DNA of 64,000 nucleotides from Terrabacter aerolatus (GCF_007991735.1 NZ_BJYX01000005.1:1-64000), one strand, 5' to 3'. Positions 38,089 through 47,162 are shown, counted from the first letter of the stretch. Notes: generated by a model from the letters alone, not told the origin. Numbers and translations are program-made.

Positions 38089-38787
38089 ATGTCGACCTCG
38101 GGCATGTCCCGCCTCACGCGCACGCGCCTCTACGAGCAGGTGGCCGAACAGATCACGGCGTGGATCGACGCGAACGGCCTCACGACGGGCGACCGGCTGC
38201 CCCCGGAGCGCGAGCTCGCGCAGCGCCTCGGCGTCAGCCGCGCGACGCTGAGCCAGGCCCTCGTGGCGCTCGAGGTCATCGGGGTCGTATCCGTCCGGCA
38301 CGGGGACGGCACGGTCCTGTCGGACGCCCCGGGCCCGCGCCGCATCGTCGAGGCGATCCGTGCCCACGCCCACCGGCTGCCCGAGATCATCGACACCCGC
38401 GACGCCCTCGAGACGAAGATCGCTGCCCTCGCGGCGGCGCGTCGCACCGCGGACGACCTCGCCCGCATCGACGCGGCCATCGCCGAGATGGCGCGCGACG
38501 TCGAGGCGGGTGGCCGTGGGGTCGAGGGCGACGAGCGCTTCCACGGCGCCGTCACCGCAGCCGCCCACTCGCTCCTGCTCGCGCGACTCATGGACGAGAT
38601 CCGCGACCTCATCCGCGAGACGCGCATCGAGTCGCTCTCGCAGCCCGGCCGGCCCGCCGACTCCCTCGTCGGCCACCGCGCCATCGCCGAGGCCATCCGC
38701 TCCGGCGACCCCGAGGCGGCCGCTGCGGCCATGCACGCCCACGTCGTCATGGTCAGCGACGTGGCGGTGCTGCGGGACGGGCAGTGA
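38089..38787 (+). CDS. GntR family regulator, FadR/FCD subfamily
   Basis: A 232-residue regulator. An N-terminal winged helix-turn-helix (LPPERELAQRLGVSRATLSQAL, with VSVRHGDGTVL wing) is followed by an FCD ligand-binding domain whose His residues (ERFHGAV, VGHRAIAEAI, AAMHAHV) form the metal/acid site. Such regulators sense carboxylates. MatR of malonate loci is a GntR protein. It likely represses the divergent MatC-like operon. Its stop overlaps the next gene's GTG by 4 bp. Confidence 0.92.
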   Translation: MSTSGMSRLTRTRLYEQVAEQITAWIDANGLTTGDRLPPERELAQRLGVSRATLSQALVALEVIGVVSVRHGDGTVLSDAPGPRRIVEAIRAHAHRLPEIIDTRDALETKIAALAAARRTADDLARIDAAIAEMARDVEAGGRGVEGDERFHGAVTAAAHSLLLARLMDEIRDLIRETRIESLSQPGRPADSLVGHRAIAEAIRSGDPEAAAAAMHAHVVMVSDVAVLRDGQ

Positions 38788-39557
38788 CACCGGTCGCGTC
38801 ACTGCCGGAGATGCTCGCCGTCCTCGGTGCCGGCCTGGCCGCGGGCGTGCTCACCTCCACGGTGGGCGTCGCCTCGCTCGTCAGCTTCCCGATCCTGCTC
38901 GCGGTCGGGCTGCCCCCCGTCGTGGCCAACGCGTCCAACACGGTCGGGCTCGTACCGGCCGGGGTCAGCGGCTCGATCGGCTACCGGGCCGAGCTGCGCG
39001 AACACCCCCGGGTCGCCTGGACGGTCGTCGTGACGTGCGCGGTCGGCGCCGTCGGCGGCGCGGCGCTGCTGCTGGCGCTGCCCTCGAGCGTCTTCGAGGC
39101 GGTCGTGCCGTGGCTCATCCTCGTCACCTGTCTGCTCGTCGGCGTCCAGCCGTGGGTCGCCCGCTGGCTGCGCTCGCGGGCCGGTGGGCAGATCGGCCCA
39201 CGGACCCGGATGGGACCGGTGACGACCTTCTTCGCGCTGCTGACCGGCGTCTACGGCGGCTACTTCGGCGCCGGCTCGGGCGTCATGATGGTCGCCGTCC
39301 TCGGGCTGGGCCTCGACATCGACCTCCGCGTCGTCAACGCCCTCAAGACCCTCGCGATCTTCGCCGGCAACGTCGTCGCCGGGCTCGTCTTCGTCACCGT
39401 CGCCGACCTCGACTGGCGCGCCATCGCCCTGCTCGCGGCCGGGTCGGTCGTCGGGGGCTACGTCGGCGCCCGCGTCGGTCGCCGGCTGCCGCCGACGCTC
39501 TTCCGCGTGCTCGTCGTCGTGGCCGGCGTCGTGGCCGCGGCGCTGCTGCTCCGCTGA
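38784..39557 (+). CDS. TSUP (TauE/SafE) family permease
   Basis: A 257-residue membrane protein with about 8 helices. SNTVGLVPAGVSGSIGYR and GGYFGAGSGVMMVAVLG are the duplicated motifs of TauE/SafE proteins, which move sulfonates, sulfite or small organic anions. The GTG start overlaps the GntR stop (GTGA), so it is translated with the regulator and may handle the same acid. It converges with the carbonic anhydrase gene. Confidence 0.9.
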   Translation: MTPVASLPEMLAVLGAGLAAGVLTSTVGVASLVSFPILLAVGLPPVVANASNTVGLVPAGVSGSIGYRAELREHPRVAWTVVVTCAVGAVGGAALLLALPSSVFEAVVPWLILVTCLLVGVQPWVARWLRSRAGGQIGPRTRMGPVTTFFALLTGVYGGYFGAGSGVMMVAVLGLGLDIDLRVVNALKTLAIFAGNVVAGLVFVTVADLDWRAIALLAAGSVVGGYVGARVGRRLPPTLFRVLVVVAGVVAAALLLR

Positions 39558-39593
39558 CCCGCAGACCGGCGGCGTATGCCGGGTGCTCGGCTC

Positions 39594-40109
39594 TCAGCCG
39601 CCGGTGGCCTCGCGGTGACGACGGGCCAGCTCGACGTAGATCTCGGCGTTGGCGTGGATGCGGGCCAGGCCCGGGTCGTCGATCTCGCGCCGGACCTTCC
39701 CGGGCACACCGGCGACGAGCGACCGGGGCGGGATGACGGCACCCTCGGGCACGACCGCCCCGGCGGCGACGAGGCTGCCGGCGCCGACGTGGGCGCCGCC
39801 CAGCACGACCGAGCCCATGCCGATGAGGCAGTCGTCCTCGATGGTGCACCCGTGCAGCACGGCGCGGTGGCCGACGGAGACTCCGGAGCCGATCGTCGTG
39901 GGCTGCCCCGCGTCGGTGTGGACGACGACGCCGTCCTGCAGGTTGCTGCGCTCGCCGAGGACGATCGGGTCGAAGTCGGCCCGGAGCACCGCGGTGTACC
40001 AGACGCTCGAGCCGGCTCGGAGGTCGACGGCCCCGACGAGGTCGGCGCTCGGCGCCACCCAGGCGGTCTCGTGGACCACCGGGGTGACGCCGGCGAGGGT
40101 GACGATCAC
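39594..40109 (-). CDS. Gamma-carbonic anhydrase family protein
   Basis: A 171-residue left-handed beta-helix protein with hexapeptide repeats. NLQDGVVVHTD and GHRAVLHGCTIEDDCLIGMG carry the three histidines that bind metal in gamma carbonic anhydrases (CaiE/PaaY/YrdA group). CO2 hydration or thioester-related roles are known in relatives. The GTG at 40109 starts one base after the POT transporter stop, so translation is probably coupled. Confidence 0.88.
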   Translation of the reverse strand: MIVTLAGVTPVVHETAWVAPSADLVGAVDLRAGSSVWYTAVLRADFDPIVLGERSNLQDGVVVHTDAGQPTTIGSGVSVGHRAVLHGCTIEDDCLIGMGSVVLGGAHVGAGSLVAAGAVVPEGAVIPPRSLVAGVPGKVRREIDDPGLARIHANAEIYVELARRHREATGG

Positions 40110-40110
40110 G

Positions 40111-41640
40111 TCAGCGCGCCGAGACGTCGGCGGAGGTGTGCACCTCGGCGGTGGCCATCTTGCGACGGATCCACGGCACGAGCGCGAGGAGCACGCCGGC
40201 CACCACGAGCGTGATGACCCCGTTGACGAGGTAGTAGGTCGCGTCGCTGAGGCCGCCCATCGCCGTGATGAGCTGGGCCGCGATGGCCTGGCCGGCAGCG
40301 CTGCCGAGGAACCACAGGGCCATGGCCTGGCTGGCGAAGGCACGCGGGGCGAGGCGCGTCGTGGCCGACAGCCCGACGGGCGAGAGGCACAGCTCGGCCA
40401 CGGTCTGCATGACGAAGACGCCGCCGAGGATGTAGACGGGCGCCGTGTTGCCGTGGAAGGTGGCGAAGGCCCACGACATGGCGAGCGCCGACAGGCCGAT
40501 GAGCCCCACACCGAGGACGAACTTCATCGGCGTCGACGGTGAGCGGCCGGCGCGCCTGGTCCAGATCCAGCCGAAGACCGGAGCCAGCAGCACGATGGCG
40601 AGCGGGTTGATCGACTGGAACCCCTCGGGGTTGACCGTGATGCCGGCCGTCTCCTTGACGGTGTTGTTCGCGGCGAAGAGCGCCATCTTGCCGGCGGCCT
40701 GCTCGAAGATCATCCAGAAGAGCATCGCGCCGATCCACAGCGGCAGGTAGGCCGCGAGGTGCGACTTCTCCTCGCGCTCGACCTTGGGGCTGCGGAACAT
40801 CATCGTGAAGTAGGCGATGGGCGTCAGCACGGCCACGATCGAGATCGCGTCGATGACCTGGTCGAGCACCGTGTCGCGCCACAGGCCGGCGAGCACGACG
40901 ACGAGCGCGAAGGCGACGACGGCGCCCACCGCGAGCGCCGTGACGCGGCTGCGCTCCTGCGGCGAGAGCGGGTTGGGGACGTCGTCGACGGTGGACCCGA
41001 GGTTGCGGCGGCCGAGGACGAACCAGGCGATGGCGATGGCCATGCCGACCGCCGCCGCGGAGAAGCCGGCGTGGTAGCCGTAGTGCTCGCGCAGCCAGCC
41101 GACGACGAGCGGGGAGAAGAACGAGCCGATGTTGATCGACATGTAGAAGATCGAGAAGCCGCCGTCGCGGCGGGCGTCCTCGGGCTTGTAGAGCGTGCCG
41201 ACCATGGCCGAGACGTTGGGCTTGAGCAGCCCGGTGCCGAGGGCGACGAGGGCGATGCCGAGCCAGGCGGTGGCCGAGGCCGGGATCGCGAGGCAGACGT
41301 GGCCGGCCATGATGACGACGGCGCCGTACAGCGTCGACCGCCGGGCCCCGAAGAGCCGGTCGGCGGTGAAGCCGCCGATGATCGACAGGAGGTAGACGGA
41401 GGCGCCGTAGATGGCCACGACGGCCGTGCCGGTCGTCTTGTCGATGCCGAGGCCGCCGTTGGCCGCGGTGTCGATGAGGAAGTAGAGCAGGATGGCGCGC
41501 ATCCCGTAGTAGGAGAAGCGCTCCCACAGCTCGACGAAGAAGAGGGTCGACAGCCCCTTGGGGTGCCCGAGGAAGGCGCGGTCGTCGGCGCTCGAGCCGG
41601 CCTGCGGAGTGGGCGGCCGGTCCTGGGTCTGTGTTGACAT
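40111..41640 (-). CDS. Proton-dependent oligopeptide transporter (POT/PTR family)
   Basis: A 509-residue MFS-type peptide symporter. VELWERFSYYGMRAILLYF holds the ExxER proton-coupling motif of POT carriers, and about 14 membrane helices follow (FNMSINIGSFFSP-like stretch: FYMSINIGSFFSPLV). It imports di- and tripeptides with protons. The ATG at 41640 has GGGAG 7 bases upstream; an in-frame start at 41685 lacks such a site. Co-transcribed with the gamma-carbonic anhydrase gene. Confidence 0.92.
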   Translation of the reverse strand: MSTQTQDRPPTPQAGSSADDRAFLGHPKGLSTLFFVELWERFSYYGMRAILLYFLIDTAANGGLGIDKTTGTAVVAIYGASVYLLSIIGGFTADRLFGARRSTLYGAVVIMAGHVCLAIPASATAWLGIALVALGTGLLKPNVSAMVGTLYKPEDARRDGGFSIFYMSINIGSFFSPLVVGWLREHYGYHAGFSAAAVGMAIAIAWFVLGRRNLGSTVDDVPNPLSPQERSRVTALAVGAVVAFALVVVLAGLWRDTVLDQVIDAISIVAVLTPIAYFTMMFRSPKVEREEKSHLAAYLPLWIGAMLFWMIFEQAAGKMALFAANNTVKETAGITVNPEGFQSINPLAIVLLAPVFGWIWTRRAGRSPSTPMKFVLGVGLIGLSALAMSWAFATFHGNTAPVYILGGVFVMQTVAELCLSPVGLSATTRLAPRAFASQAMALWFLGSAAGQAIAAQLITAMGGLSDATYYLVNGVITLVVAGVLLALVPWIRRKMATAEVHTSADVSAR

Positions 41641-41718
41641 GCGTTTCTCCCAGCCCCTCGTGAGGGCAGTTCGACAGTTGGACAACCCCCCAAAACTAGG
41701 GGCGGTCCCGCCGTCAAC

Positions 41719-43389
41719 TCAAACTCGCGTCGTGCGTGCGACCCCCCGGCGCAGCGCGAGGGCGTCCTTGAGCAGGCCCGTCGCGAGGACCGCGCCGACG
41801 CCCTCACCCGCACGGATCCGCAGGTCGAGGAGCGGCTCGAGACCGAGCTCGCGGAGCACGAGGGCGTGGGCCTTCTCACGTGAGCGCTGGCCCGCGACGA
41901 GGTGCGCGGCGACGGCCGGCTCGACCCGCACTGCCGCGAGCGCCGCCACCGAGGTGGCCAGCCCGTCGAGCACGACGACACCCCCGGCCTCGGCGACTGC
42001 CAGCACGACCCCGGTGAGCACGGCGAGCTCTCCGCCGCCGAGCCGCCGGACCGCGTCGTTCGCGGCGCGCGGTCCGACCCGGAGGAGCGCGCGCGTCACG
42101 ACGTCCCGCTTGCGCTCGAGCATCGCGGTGTCGGCGGACGAGCCCCGCCCGACGACCTCGTCGGCCGACACCCCGAGCAAGGCCGCTGCCACCGCCGCCG
42201 CCACCGTCGTGTTGCCGACCCCGATCTCGCCGAGCGCCACGGGACCGGCCCCGACGAGCGCGGTACCGCGGGTGCGACCGAGGGCCAGCAGGCCGGCATA
42301 CGTCGTCTCATCGAGCGCATCAGCGGTCACGAGATCGCCTCTGCTGCAACCGATTCCGGCGTCGATGAGCTCGACGTCGAGGCCCGCGGCACGCGCCGCA
42401 ACAGCACCCATCGACGCACCCTCTCGGGTGGCGCGGGCGACGTCGGCGGTGACCGACGGGTCGAAGGCGGAGATGCCGTATGCCGTCACGGCGTGGTCGG
42501 CGGCCGCGACGACGAGGGTGCCCGGGCCGTCCACGACGGCCAGCGCGGTGACGCGGTCGAGGACGGTGTCGAGCGCCCCGAGCGATCCCGGCACGGTCAG
42601 CAGGTCGTCGGAGCGGTCACGTGCCGCGACGACGTCGGCGGGCTCGGGGGCGCGCAGGTGGGAGGTGGGGGCGTCGCGCTCGGTCCAGCGTTCGTGCATG
42701 ACGACCTGCTCGAGCGGCAGCCGCCGGCTCCAGCCGGCCCGCTCGAGGCCCGGCTCCGGCGGGCGCTCGTCGGGCCAGCCGAGGCAGAGCCAGCCGAGGG
42801 TCTCGACGCCGTCGGGCAGGCCGAGGAGGTCGGCGAGCTCGGCCGGCTCGAAGAGGGTGACCCAGCCCAGGCCGAGACCGTGGGCGCGGGCCGTGAGCCA
42901 GATGTTCTCGATGGCGGCGGCGCAGGACCACAGGTCGGCGTCGGGGAAGGTGGCGCGGCCGAGCACGCCGGCGGCCGGGGTGCGGCGGTCGCAGGCCACG
43001 ACGACCCCGACGGGCGCCTCGCGGATGCCCTCGAGGCGCAGGTCGAGCAGCCCGCGGGCCGACTCCTCGGCCATCCCGGCGGCCTGGCGCAGCCGGCACC
43101 GGTCGGCCATGAGGGCGGCGGTGTCGCGTGTCGCGGCCTCGGTGACGACGACGAAGCGCCACGGCTGGCTGTGCCCGACCGAAGGCCCCCGATGGCCTGC
43201 CGTGAGCACGGCGGTCAGCACGTCGTCGGGCACGCGGTCGGGGCGGAACCGGCGGATGTCGCGGCGCGCACCGACGACCCGCTCGAGCGACGCGAGGTCG
43301 TCACGGAGAGCCCAGGCGTCGGGCGCCGCGGCCCGCTCGGCGGCCGACGACGGGTCGCCGATCGTCGGGACGGGCCTGCGGTAGCTCAC
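41719..43389 (-). CDS. BluB-CobT fusion: DMB synthase and DMB phosphoribosyltransferase
   Basis: A 556-residue fusion. The N-terminal part (about 1-215) is a nitroreductase-fold BluB (RRDIRRFRPD near 42-51, GHRGPSVGHSQPWRF, then WSCAAAIENIWLTARAHGLG), which makes 5,6-dimethylbenzimidazole from reduced FMN and O2. The C-terminal part (about 235-556) is CobT (GEIGVGNTT, GRGSSAD, and the terminal GEGVGA stretch), which activates it to alpha-ribazole phosphate. One chain thus makes and activates the lower ligand of cobalamin. The GTG at 43389 is chosen to start near the BluB fold. No other cobalamin genes are in the window. Confidence 0.92.
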   Translation of the reverse strand: MSYRRPVPTIGDPSSAAERAAAPDAWALRDDLASLERVVGARRDIRRFRPDRVPDDVLTAVLTAGHRGPSVGHSQPWRFVVVTEAATRDTAALMADRCRLRQAAGMAEESARGLLDLRLEGIREAPVGVVVACDRRTPAAGVLGRATFPDADLWSCAAAIENIWLTARAHGLGLGWVTLFEPAELADLLGLPDGVETLGWLCLGWPDERPPEPGLERAGWSRRLPLEQVVMHERWTERDAPTSHLRAPEPADVVAARDRSDDLLTVPGSLGALDTVLDRVTALAVVDGPGTLVVAAADHAVTAYGISAFDPSVTADVARATREGASMGAVAARAAGLDVELIDAGIGCSRGDLVTADALDETTYAGLLALGRTRGTALVGAGPVALGEIGVGNTTVAAAVAAALLGVSADEVVGRGSSADTAMLERKRDVVTRALLRVGPRAANDAVRRLGGGELAVLTGVVLAVAEAGGVVVLDGLATSVAALAAVRVEPAVAAHLVAGQRSREKAHALVLRELGLEPLLDLRIRAGEGVGAVLATGLLKDALALRRGVARTTRV

Positions 43390-43399
43390 CCGCCAGACT

Positions 43400-44251
43400 C
43401 TAGTTCGGGGCCGGCTCGATCCAGCCACGGGTCGCGCCGAGCACACGGCTGCCGTCAATGTCGGCGAGCGACATCCCGACGAAGGCGGTGGCCCCCTCGG
43501 AGGTCTGCCAGCGGAACCGGTGGTCGGTCGAGGTCGCGGCGTCGGCGATGGCCACGGCGGCGTCCCGGGCCGACTGGGCCTGGGCGAACGCACCCGCGGA
43601 CCGCGCGAGGTAGGCGTCGAGCTGGGCGGCGTACGGATCGGCGGGGTCGGTCTCCGGCCGGGCCACGTTGCCGACGAAGTCGCTCGCCACGGCGGCGGGC
43701 TCGATGACCGAGACGTGCACCCCGTGGGCGAGCATGACGACGGCGAGGGACTGCATGAAGCCCTCGACGGCGAACTTCGCTCCGCAGTAGGCGTCGGCGA
43801 AGGGCTGGCCGACGGCGCCACCGACGCTCGTCACGGTGAGGACCGTGCCCGAGCCGGCCGTGCGCATGTGGGGCAGGACGAGCTTCGTCAGGGCGACGGG
43901 GCCGAGGTAGTTGACCTCGAGCTGTTCGCGGATCTCGTCGAGACTCAGCTGCTCGGCGGTCGCGACCGCCCCGCGCCCGGCGTTGTTGACGAGGACGTCG
44001 AGGCGACCGTGGTCGGCGAGCACGGCGTCGACGCAGGCCCGAGCGGCCTCGTGGTCGGTGACGTCGAGCGCACGGACGTCGAGCGCGACTCCGGCCTCGG
44101 TGGCGGCGTCGGTGAGCGCGGTGGCCCGTGAGGTGTCGCGCATCGTCGCGACGACGGTGAGTCCGCGGCGGGCGAGCTCGACGGCGGTGTGCAGGCCCAT
44201 GCCCGAGGAGGTTCCGGTGACGAGGGCGACCGGCTGCCCGTTGGCGTTCAT
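43400..44251 (-). CDS. Short-chain dehydrogenase/reductase
   Basis: A 283-residue classical SDR with TGTSSGMG (cofactor), NNAG, the catalytic Ser in TVTSVGG, and YCGAK with Tyr and Lys. The C-terminus extends beyond the usual 250 residues. It lies 10 bases upstream of the BluB-CobT gene on the same strand and downstream of the MarR gene. No specific substrate can be named. Confidence 0.9.
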   Translation of the reverse strand: MNANGQPVALVTGTSSGMGLHTAVELARRGLTVVATMRDTSRATALTDAATEAGVALDVRALDVTDHEAARACVDAVLADHGRLDVLVNNAGRGAVATAEQLSLDEIREQLEVNYLGPVALTKLVLPHMRTAGSGTVLTVTSVGGAVGQPFADAYCGAKFAVEGFMQSLAVVMLAHGVHVSVIEPAAVASDFVGNVARPETDPADPYAAQLDAYLARSAGAFAQAQSARDAAVAIADAATSTDHRFRWQTSEGATAFVGMSLADIDGSRVLGATRGWIEPAPN

Positions 44252-44276
44252 GCGGGCGACGCTACGCCCGCCCGGG

Positions 44277-44789
44277 TCACGCGTCGATGTCGTCGAGGCC
44301 CGCGATGACGATCTCGAGCAGCCGGGCCAGCTCGTGCCGCTCGGCGTCGGACAGGCCGCGGAGGGTGTCGCTCTCGACGACGTTGGACTCGCGGACCGCG
44401 GCGCTGAAGAGGGCCCAGCCGTCCTTGGTCAGCGAGACGAGCGTGCGCGTCCGGTTGGACTCGTCGGGGCGGCGCTCGAGCAGCCCGCGACCCGCCATCT
44501 TGTCGAGCCGGTGGGTCATCGACGACGGCGCGACGTTGGAGAGGTCGGCGAGCTGGCTCGGCGTCAGGCACGTGTCTCCGGCGCGGGCGAGCGAGGCGAG
44601 CACCGACCACTCCCCCTGGGTCAGGTCGAGGTCGGCGAACTGGCGGACGTACCACTGGTCGAGCTTCTTCGTCACGGAGAAGACGGCCGTGATGACGCGC
44701 TGCACCGACTCCTCGCCGCCGGCGGCGACGTAGGTCGCGACGTCGGCGGCGTGCTCCTGCTGGGCGGTCTGTCGACGCTTGGCTGCCAT
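44277..44789 (-). CDS. MarR family transcriptional regulator
   Basis: A 170-residue winged-helix regulator (DLTQGEWSVLASLARAG, then LTPSQLADLSNVAPSSMTHRLDKM, wing GLLERRPDESNRTRTLVSLT). The ATG at 44789 is used; an ATG 18 bases upstream is less likely. The gene is divergent from an MFS transporter, and three copies of a 12-base near-palindrome lie between them, strongly suggesting direct repression of the transporter and itself. Confidence 0.93.
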   Translation of the reverse strand: MAAKRRQTAQQEHAADVATYVAAGGEESVQRVITAVFSVTKKLDQWYVRQFADLDLTQGEWSVLASLARAGDTCLTPSQLADLSNVAPSSMTHRLDKMAGRGLLERRPDESNRTRTLVSLTKDGWALFSAAVRESNVVESDTLRGLSDAERHELARLLEIVIAGLDDIDA

Positions 44790-44829
44790 GGGAATGCATT
44801 GTCGCACCGTGGTGAGGTGGTGCTACTCT

Positions 44830-44869
44830 TTCGATATCGAACTTCGATGACGAAATATTCGATGCCGAA
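44830..44869. promoter_or_regulatory. Three tandem TTCGATNNCGAA operator sites
   Basis: Sites at 44830-44841 (perfect palindrome TTCGATATCGAA), 44843-44854 and 44858-44869 share TTCGATNNCGAA. They fill the AT-rich core of the MarR/MFS divergent promoter and overlap a possible AATATT -10 box, so a bound regulator would block both genes. Confidence 0.75.
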
Positions 44870-44922
44870 GCTGCGTTGACTCCCGAAGTCCGCCTCCCCA
44901 TCCCGGAAAGGGTGTGAAACCC

Positions 44923-46206
44923 ATGCGCACCAAGCTGCTCATCCTCGCGTCGTCCATCGGCATGCTCGGATGGGGCACCGTGCTGCCCTACCAGTACGCG
45001 TATGCGGCCAACACCCGTGGCTGGGGCGCCCTCGCGGCCGCTCTGGCCAGCACCCTCTTCTCGGTCGGCGCGCTCGTCGCCGCGCCCTTCGCGGGCCGGC
45101 TCAGCGACCGCTTCAACCCGGTCGCCGTCGCCGTCGTGGCCAAGCTCCTCGCGGCGGTCGGTGTCGCCAGCCTCGTCTGGGCGCAGTCGGCCCCGGCCTT
45201 CCTGCTCGGCATGTTCGTCTTCGGCTTCGGGCTGACCGCGGCGGGTCCCGCCGCGTCGGTGCTCGTGCTGCGCTGGGCCGGCAGCGACGACCGTCGCAAG
45301 GTCTTCGCCTACAAGTTCACGGCCGAGGCCATCGGCATGGCGGTCGGCGCCTTCGTCGCCGGCCAGCTCGTCGACCTCTCGCGCGCCGACGGCATGACGT
45401 TCGCCTTCGTCGCGGCGGGTGCCGGCTTCGCGATCTCGGCCGTCCTCATCCACGTCGCCGGCATCGGCGCCCCGAGCGAGGTCGCGCCCGACCTGGCCGC
45501 CGGCGAGGCCGAGACGCGCCTCGGCACGGTGGAGGCCCTGCGCCGCATCTTCGCCGTGCGGGCCCTGCGCTGGACGGCGGTCGTCACCGTGGCGCTCGCG
45601 CTCGGCTTCTACGCGCAGTTCGAGTCCGGCCTGCCGGCCTACGCGCTGACGGTCCTCGACGTCCACGAGTCGGCCATCGGCCTCGCGGCCGCCGTCAACT
45701 GCATCGTCATCGTGCTGCTCCAGGTCGTCGTCGTGCGGGTCACGGCCCGCCGGAACGCGGCGAGCCTGCTCATGGTCGTCGGCGGCATCTGGACCCTGTC
45801 GTGGGTCGTCCTGTCCGCCGCCCAGCTCAGCCCGGAGATCGCCTCGGCCCTCTTCGTCACGACGTTCGGCATCTTCGCCGTCGGCGAGACGATGTACGCC
45901 CCGGTGCTCAACCCCCTGACCGCGAGCCTCGCACCGCGCGGCCTCGTCGGCACGACGCTCGGCACGTTCACGGCGATCCAGACGACCTTCTCGGCCGTCG
46001 GCCCGCTCGTCGCCGGTGCCCTGCTCGGCATGGGTCTCGCGAACGGCTTCCTCGCGCTGCACCTCGTCATCAGCCTCGTCGCCGTCTACGGCGCGTGGCG
46101 ACTGCGGGCCGCCCTCCGGGCCCGCCGCACCGAGGAGCGTCGACAGGCTGCGGACGCGGCCGTCGACCGGCCGCTCGAACCGGCCACCGCGACGCTCGCC
46201 GCCTGA
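44923..46206 (+). CDS. MFS transporter
   Basis: A 427-residue transporter with 12 membrane helices. FAGRLSDRFNP (loop 2-3 motif A) and the symmetric halves are typical of MFS drug-efflux or metabolite carriers. GGAAAGGG at 44905-44912 sits 10 bases before the ATG at 44923; a GTG at 44914 is too close to it. Likely regulated by the divergent MarR protein. The exported compound is unknown. Confidence 0.92.
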   Translation: MRTKLLILASSIGMLGWGTVLPYQYAYAANTRGWGALAAALASTLFSVGALVAAPFAGRLSDRFNPVAVAVVAKLLAAVGVASLVWAQSAPAFLLGMFVFGFGLTAAGPAASVLVLRWAGSDDRRKVFAYKFTAEAIGMAVGAFVAGQLVDLSRADGMTFAFVAAGAGFAISAVLIHVAGIGAPSEVAPDLAAGEAETRLGTVEALRRIFAVRALRWTAVVTVALALGFYAQFESGLPAYALTVLDVHESAIGLAAAVNCIVIVLLQVVVVRVTARRNAASLLMVVGGIWTLSWVVLSAAQLSPEIASALFVTTFGIFAVGETMYAPVLNPLTASLAPRGLVGTTLGTFTAIQTTFSAVGPLVAGALLGMGLANGFLALHLVISLVAVYGAWRLRAALRARRTEERRQAADAAVDRPLEPATATLAA

Positions 46207-46214
46207 CGTCGCGC

Positions 46215-46255
46215 GCCACCTCGACCCACCGGAGACTCGCCCGGGTCGAGGTGGC
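46215..46255. terminator. Bidirectional hairpin with a 13-bp stem
   Basis: GCCACCTCGACCC pairs with GGGTCGAGGTGGC around a 15-base loop, 9 bases after the MFS stop and before the stop of the convergent DUF5995 gene. It probably terminates both. Confidence 0.7.
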
Positions 46256-46302
46256 CTGCCGCGGTCCGGCGCGAGATGTCACCTCGAACCGCCGGCATGC
46301 CC

Positions 46303-47085
46303 TCAGGGGGCGAGGTCGGCCACCGGCGTCAACAGGGAGCGACCGGCCATCCCGACGGTGCGCGAGAGCGTGTCGAGGAAGTCGGTGCGCAACGGCTCGA
46401 CGCCGTCGAGCGACCACAGCACCCGGGCGTTGGTCCACGCGGCGTCACGGGCGCGGGTGATGCTCCATCCGCTGACCAGGTCTGCCAGCGGACCGGCGTA
46501 GCGCTGGTCCACAGCCAGCGCGATGCCGTCGAGGAAGGAGCGCCGCACCTCCTCCTGCACACCGGCCAGCAGCTCGTTGACGCGCTGATAGTCGTCGGCG
46601 ACACCGGGGCTGTCGGGAGTCAGGCCGAGCTGGCGGCACGTCGCGACGACGGCCACCGGCAGGTCGTGGTTGATGTGGGCGTTCATCCCGGCCAGGGCGA
46701 ACTGGATCGGCACCCGCCCGGGCTCGCGCCGCACGTCGAAGAGCGGGGCCCACGACGGGTCGGGGGCGGCGGCGTCGACCGCGTCGAGGTAGAGCCCGGC
46801 GAAGACGAGGTCGAGTCGCTCCACGAAGGCCGGGTCGGTGAAGTAGCCCGTCACGAGGTGGTCGCGCACCAGCTCGGTGACGCGGAGGTACATCCGGTTG
46901 AAGTCGCCCACTCCGTCATCCGGGGCCAGCGACCCGTCGATCTGCTGCATCCGAGCGACGACGGCGTCGACGGAGACCGGCTGAGTGGCCGGCACGAGCG
47001 GGGGCGGCGGCGTCGGCGTGGCCGGGGCGACCGGCGCACCGAGATGTGAACGGACCCACGTGACGGCGTCGGACAACCACCCCAT
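46303..47085 (-). CDS. DUF5995 family protein
   Basis: A 260-residue helical protein. A Pro/Thr-rich stretch (about 20-37) follows a short N-terminal helix, and the remainder (DAVVARMQQIDGSLAPDDGVGDFNRMYLRVT, FALAGMNAHINHDLPVAVV, LAVDQRYAG) matches DUF5995. The conserved His pairs in NAHINHD could bind metal. No function is established to my knowledge. The stretch upstream of its start contains a 12-bp tandem repeat. Confidence 0.75.
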   Translation of the reverse strand: MGWLSDAVTWVRSHLGAPVAPATPTPPPPLVPATQPVSVDAVVARMQQIDGSLAPDDGVGDFNRMYLRVTELVRDHLVTGYFTDPAFVERLDLVFAGLYLDAVDAAAPDPSWAPLFDVRREPGRVPIQFALAGMNAHINHDLPVAVVATCRQLGLTPDSPGVADDYQRVNELLAGVQEEVRRSFLDGIALAVDQRYAGPLADLVSGWSITRARDAAWTNARVLWSLDGVEPLRTDFLDTLSRTVGMAGRSLLTPVADLAP

Positions 47086-47162
47086 GGACCGACGCTAGCG
47101 GCTCCACGGGATGCCGGCGCCACGATCCGCTCGATCCGCACGGTCCCCGTGATCGCACCGCT

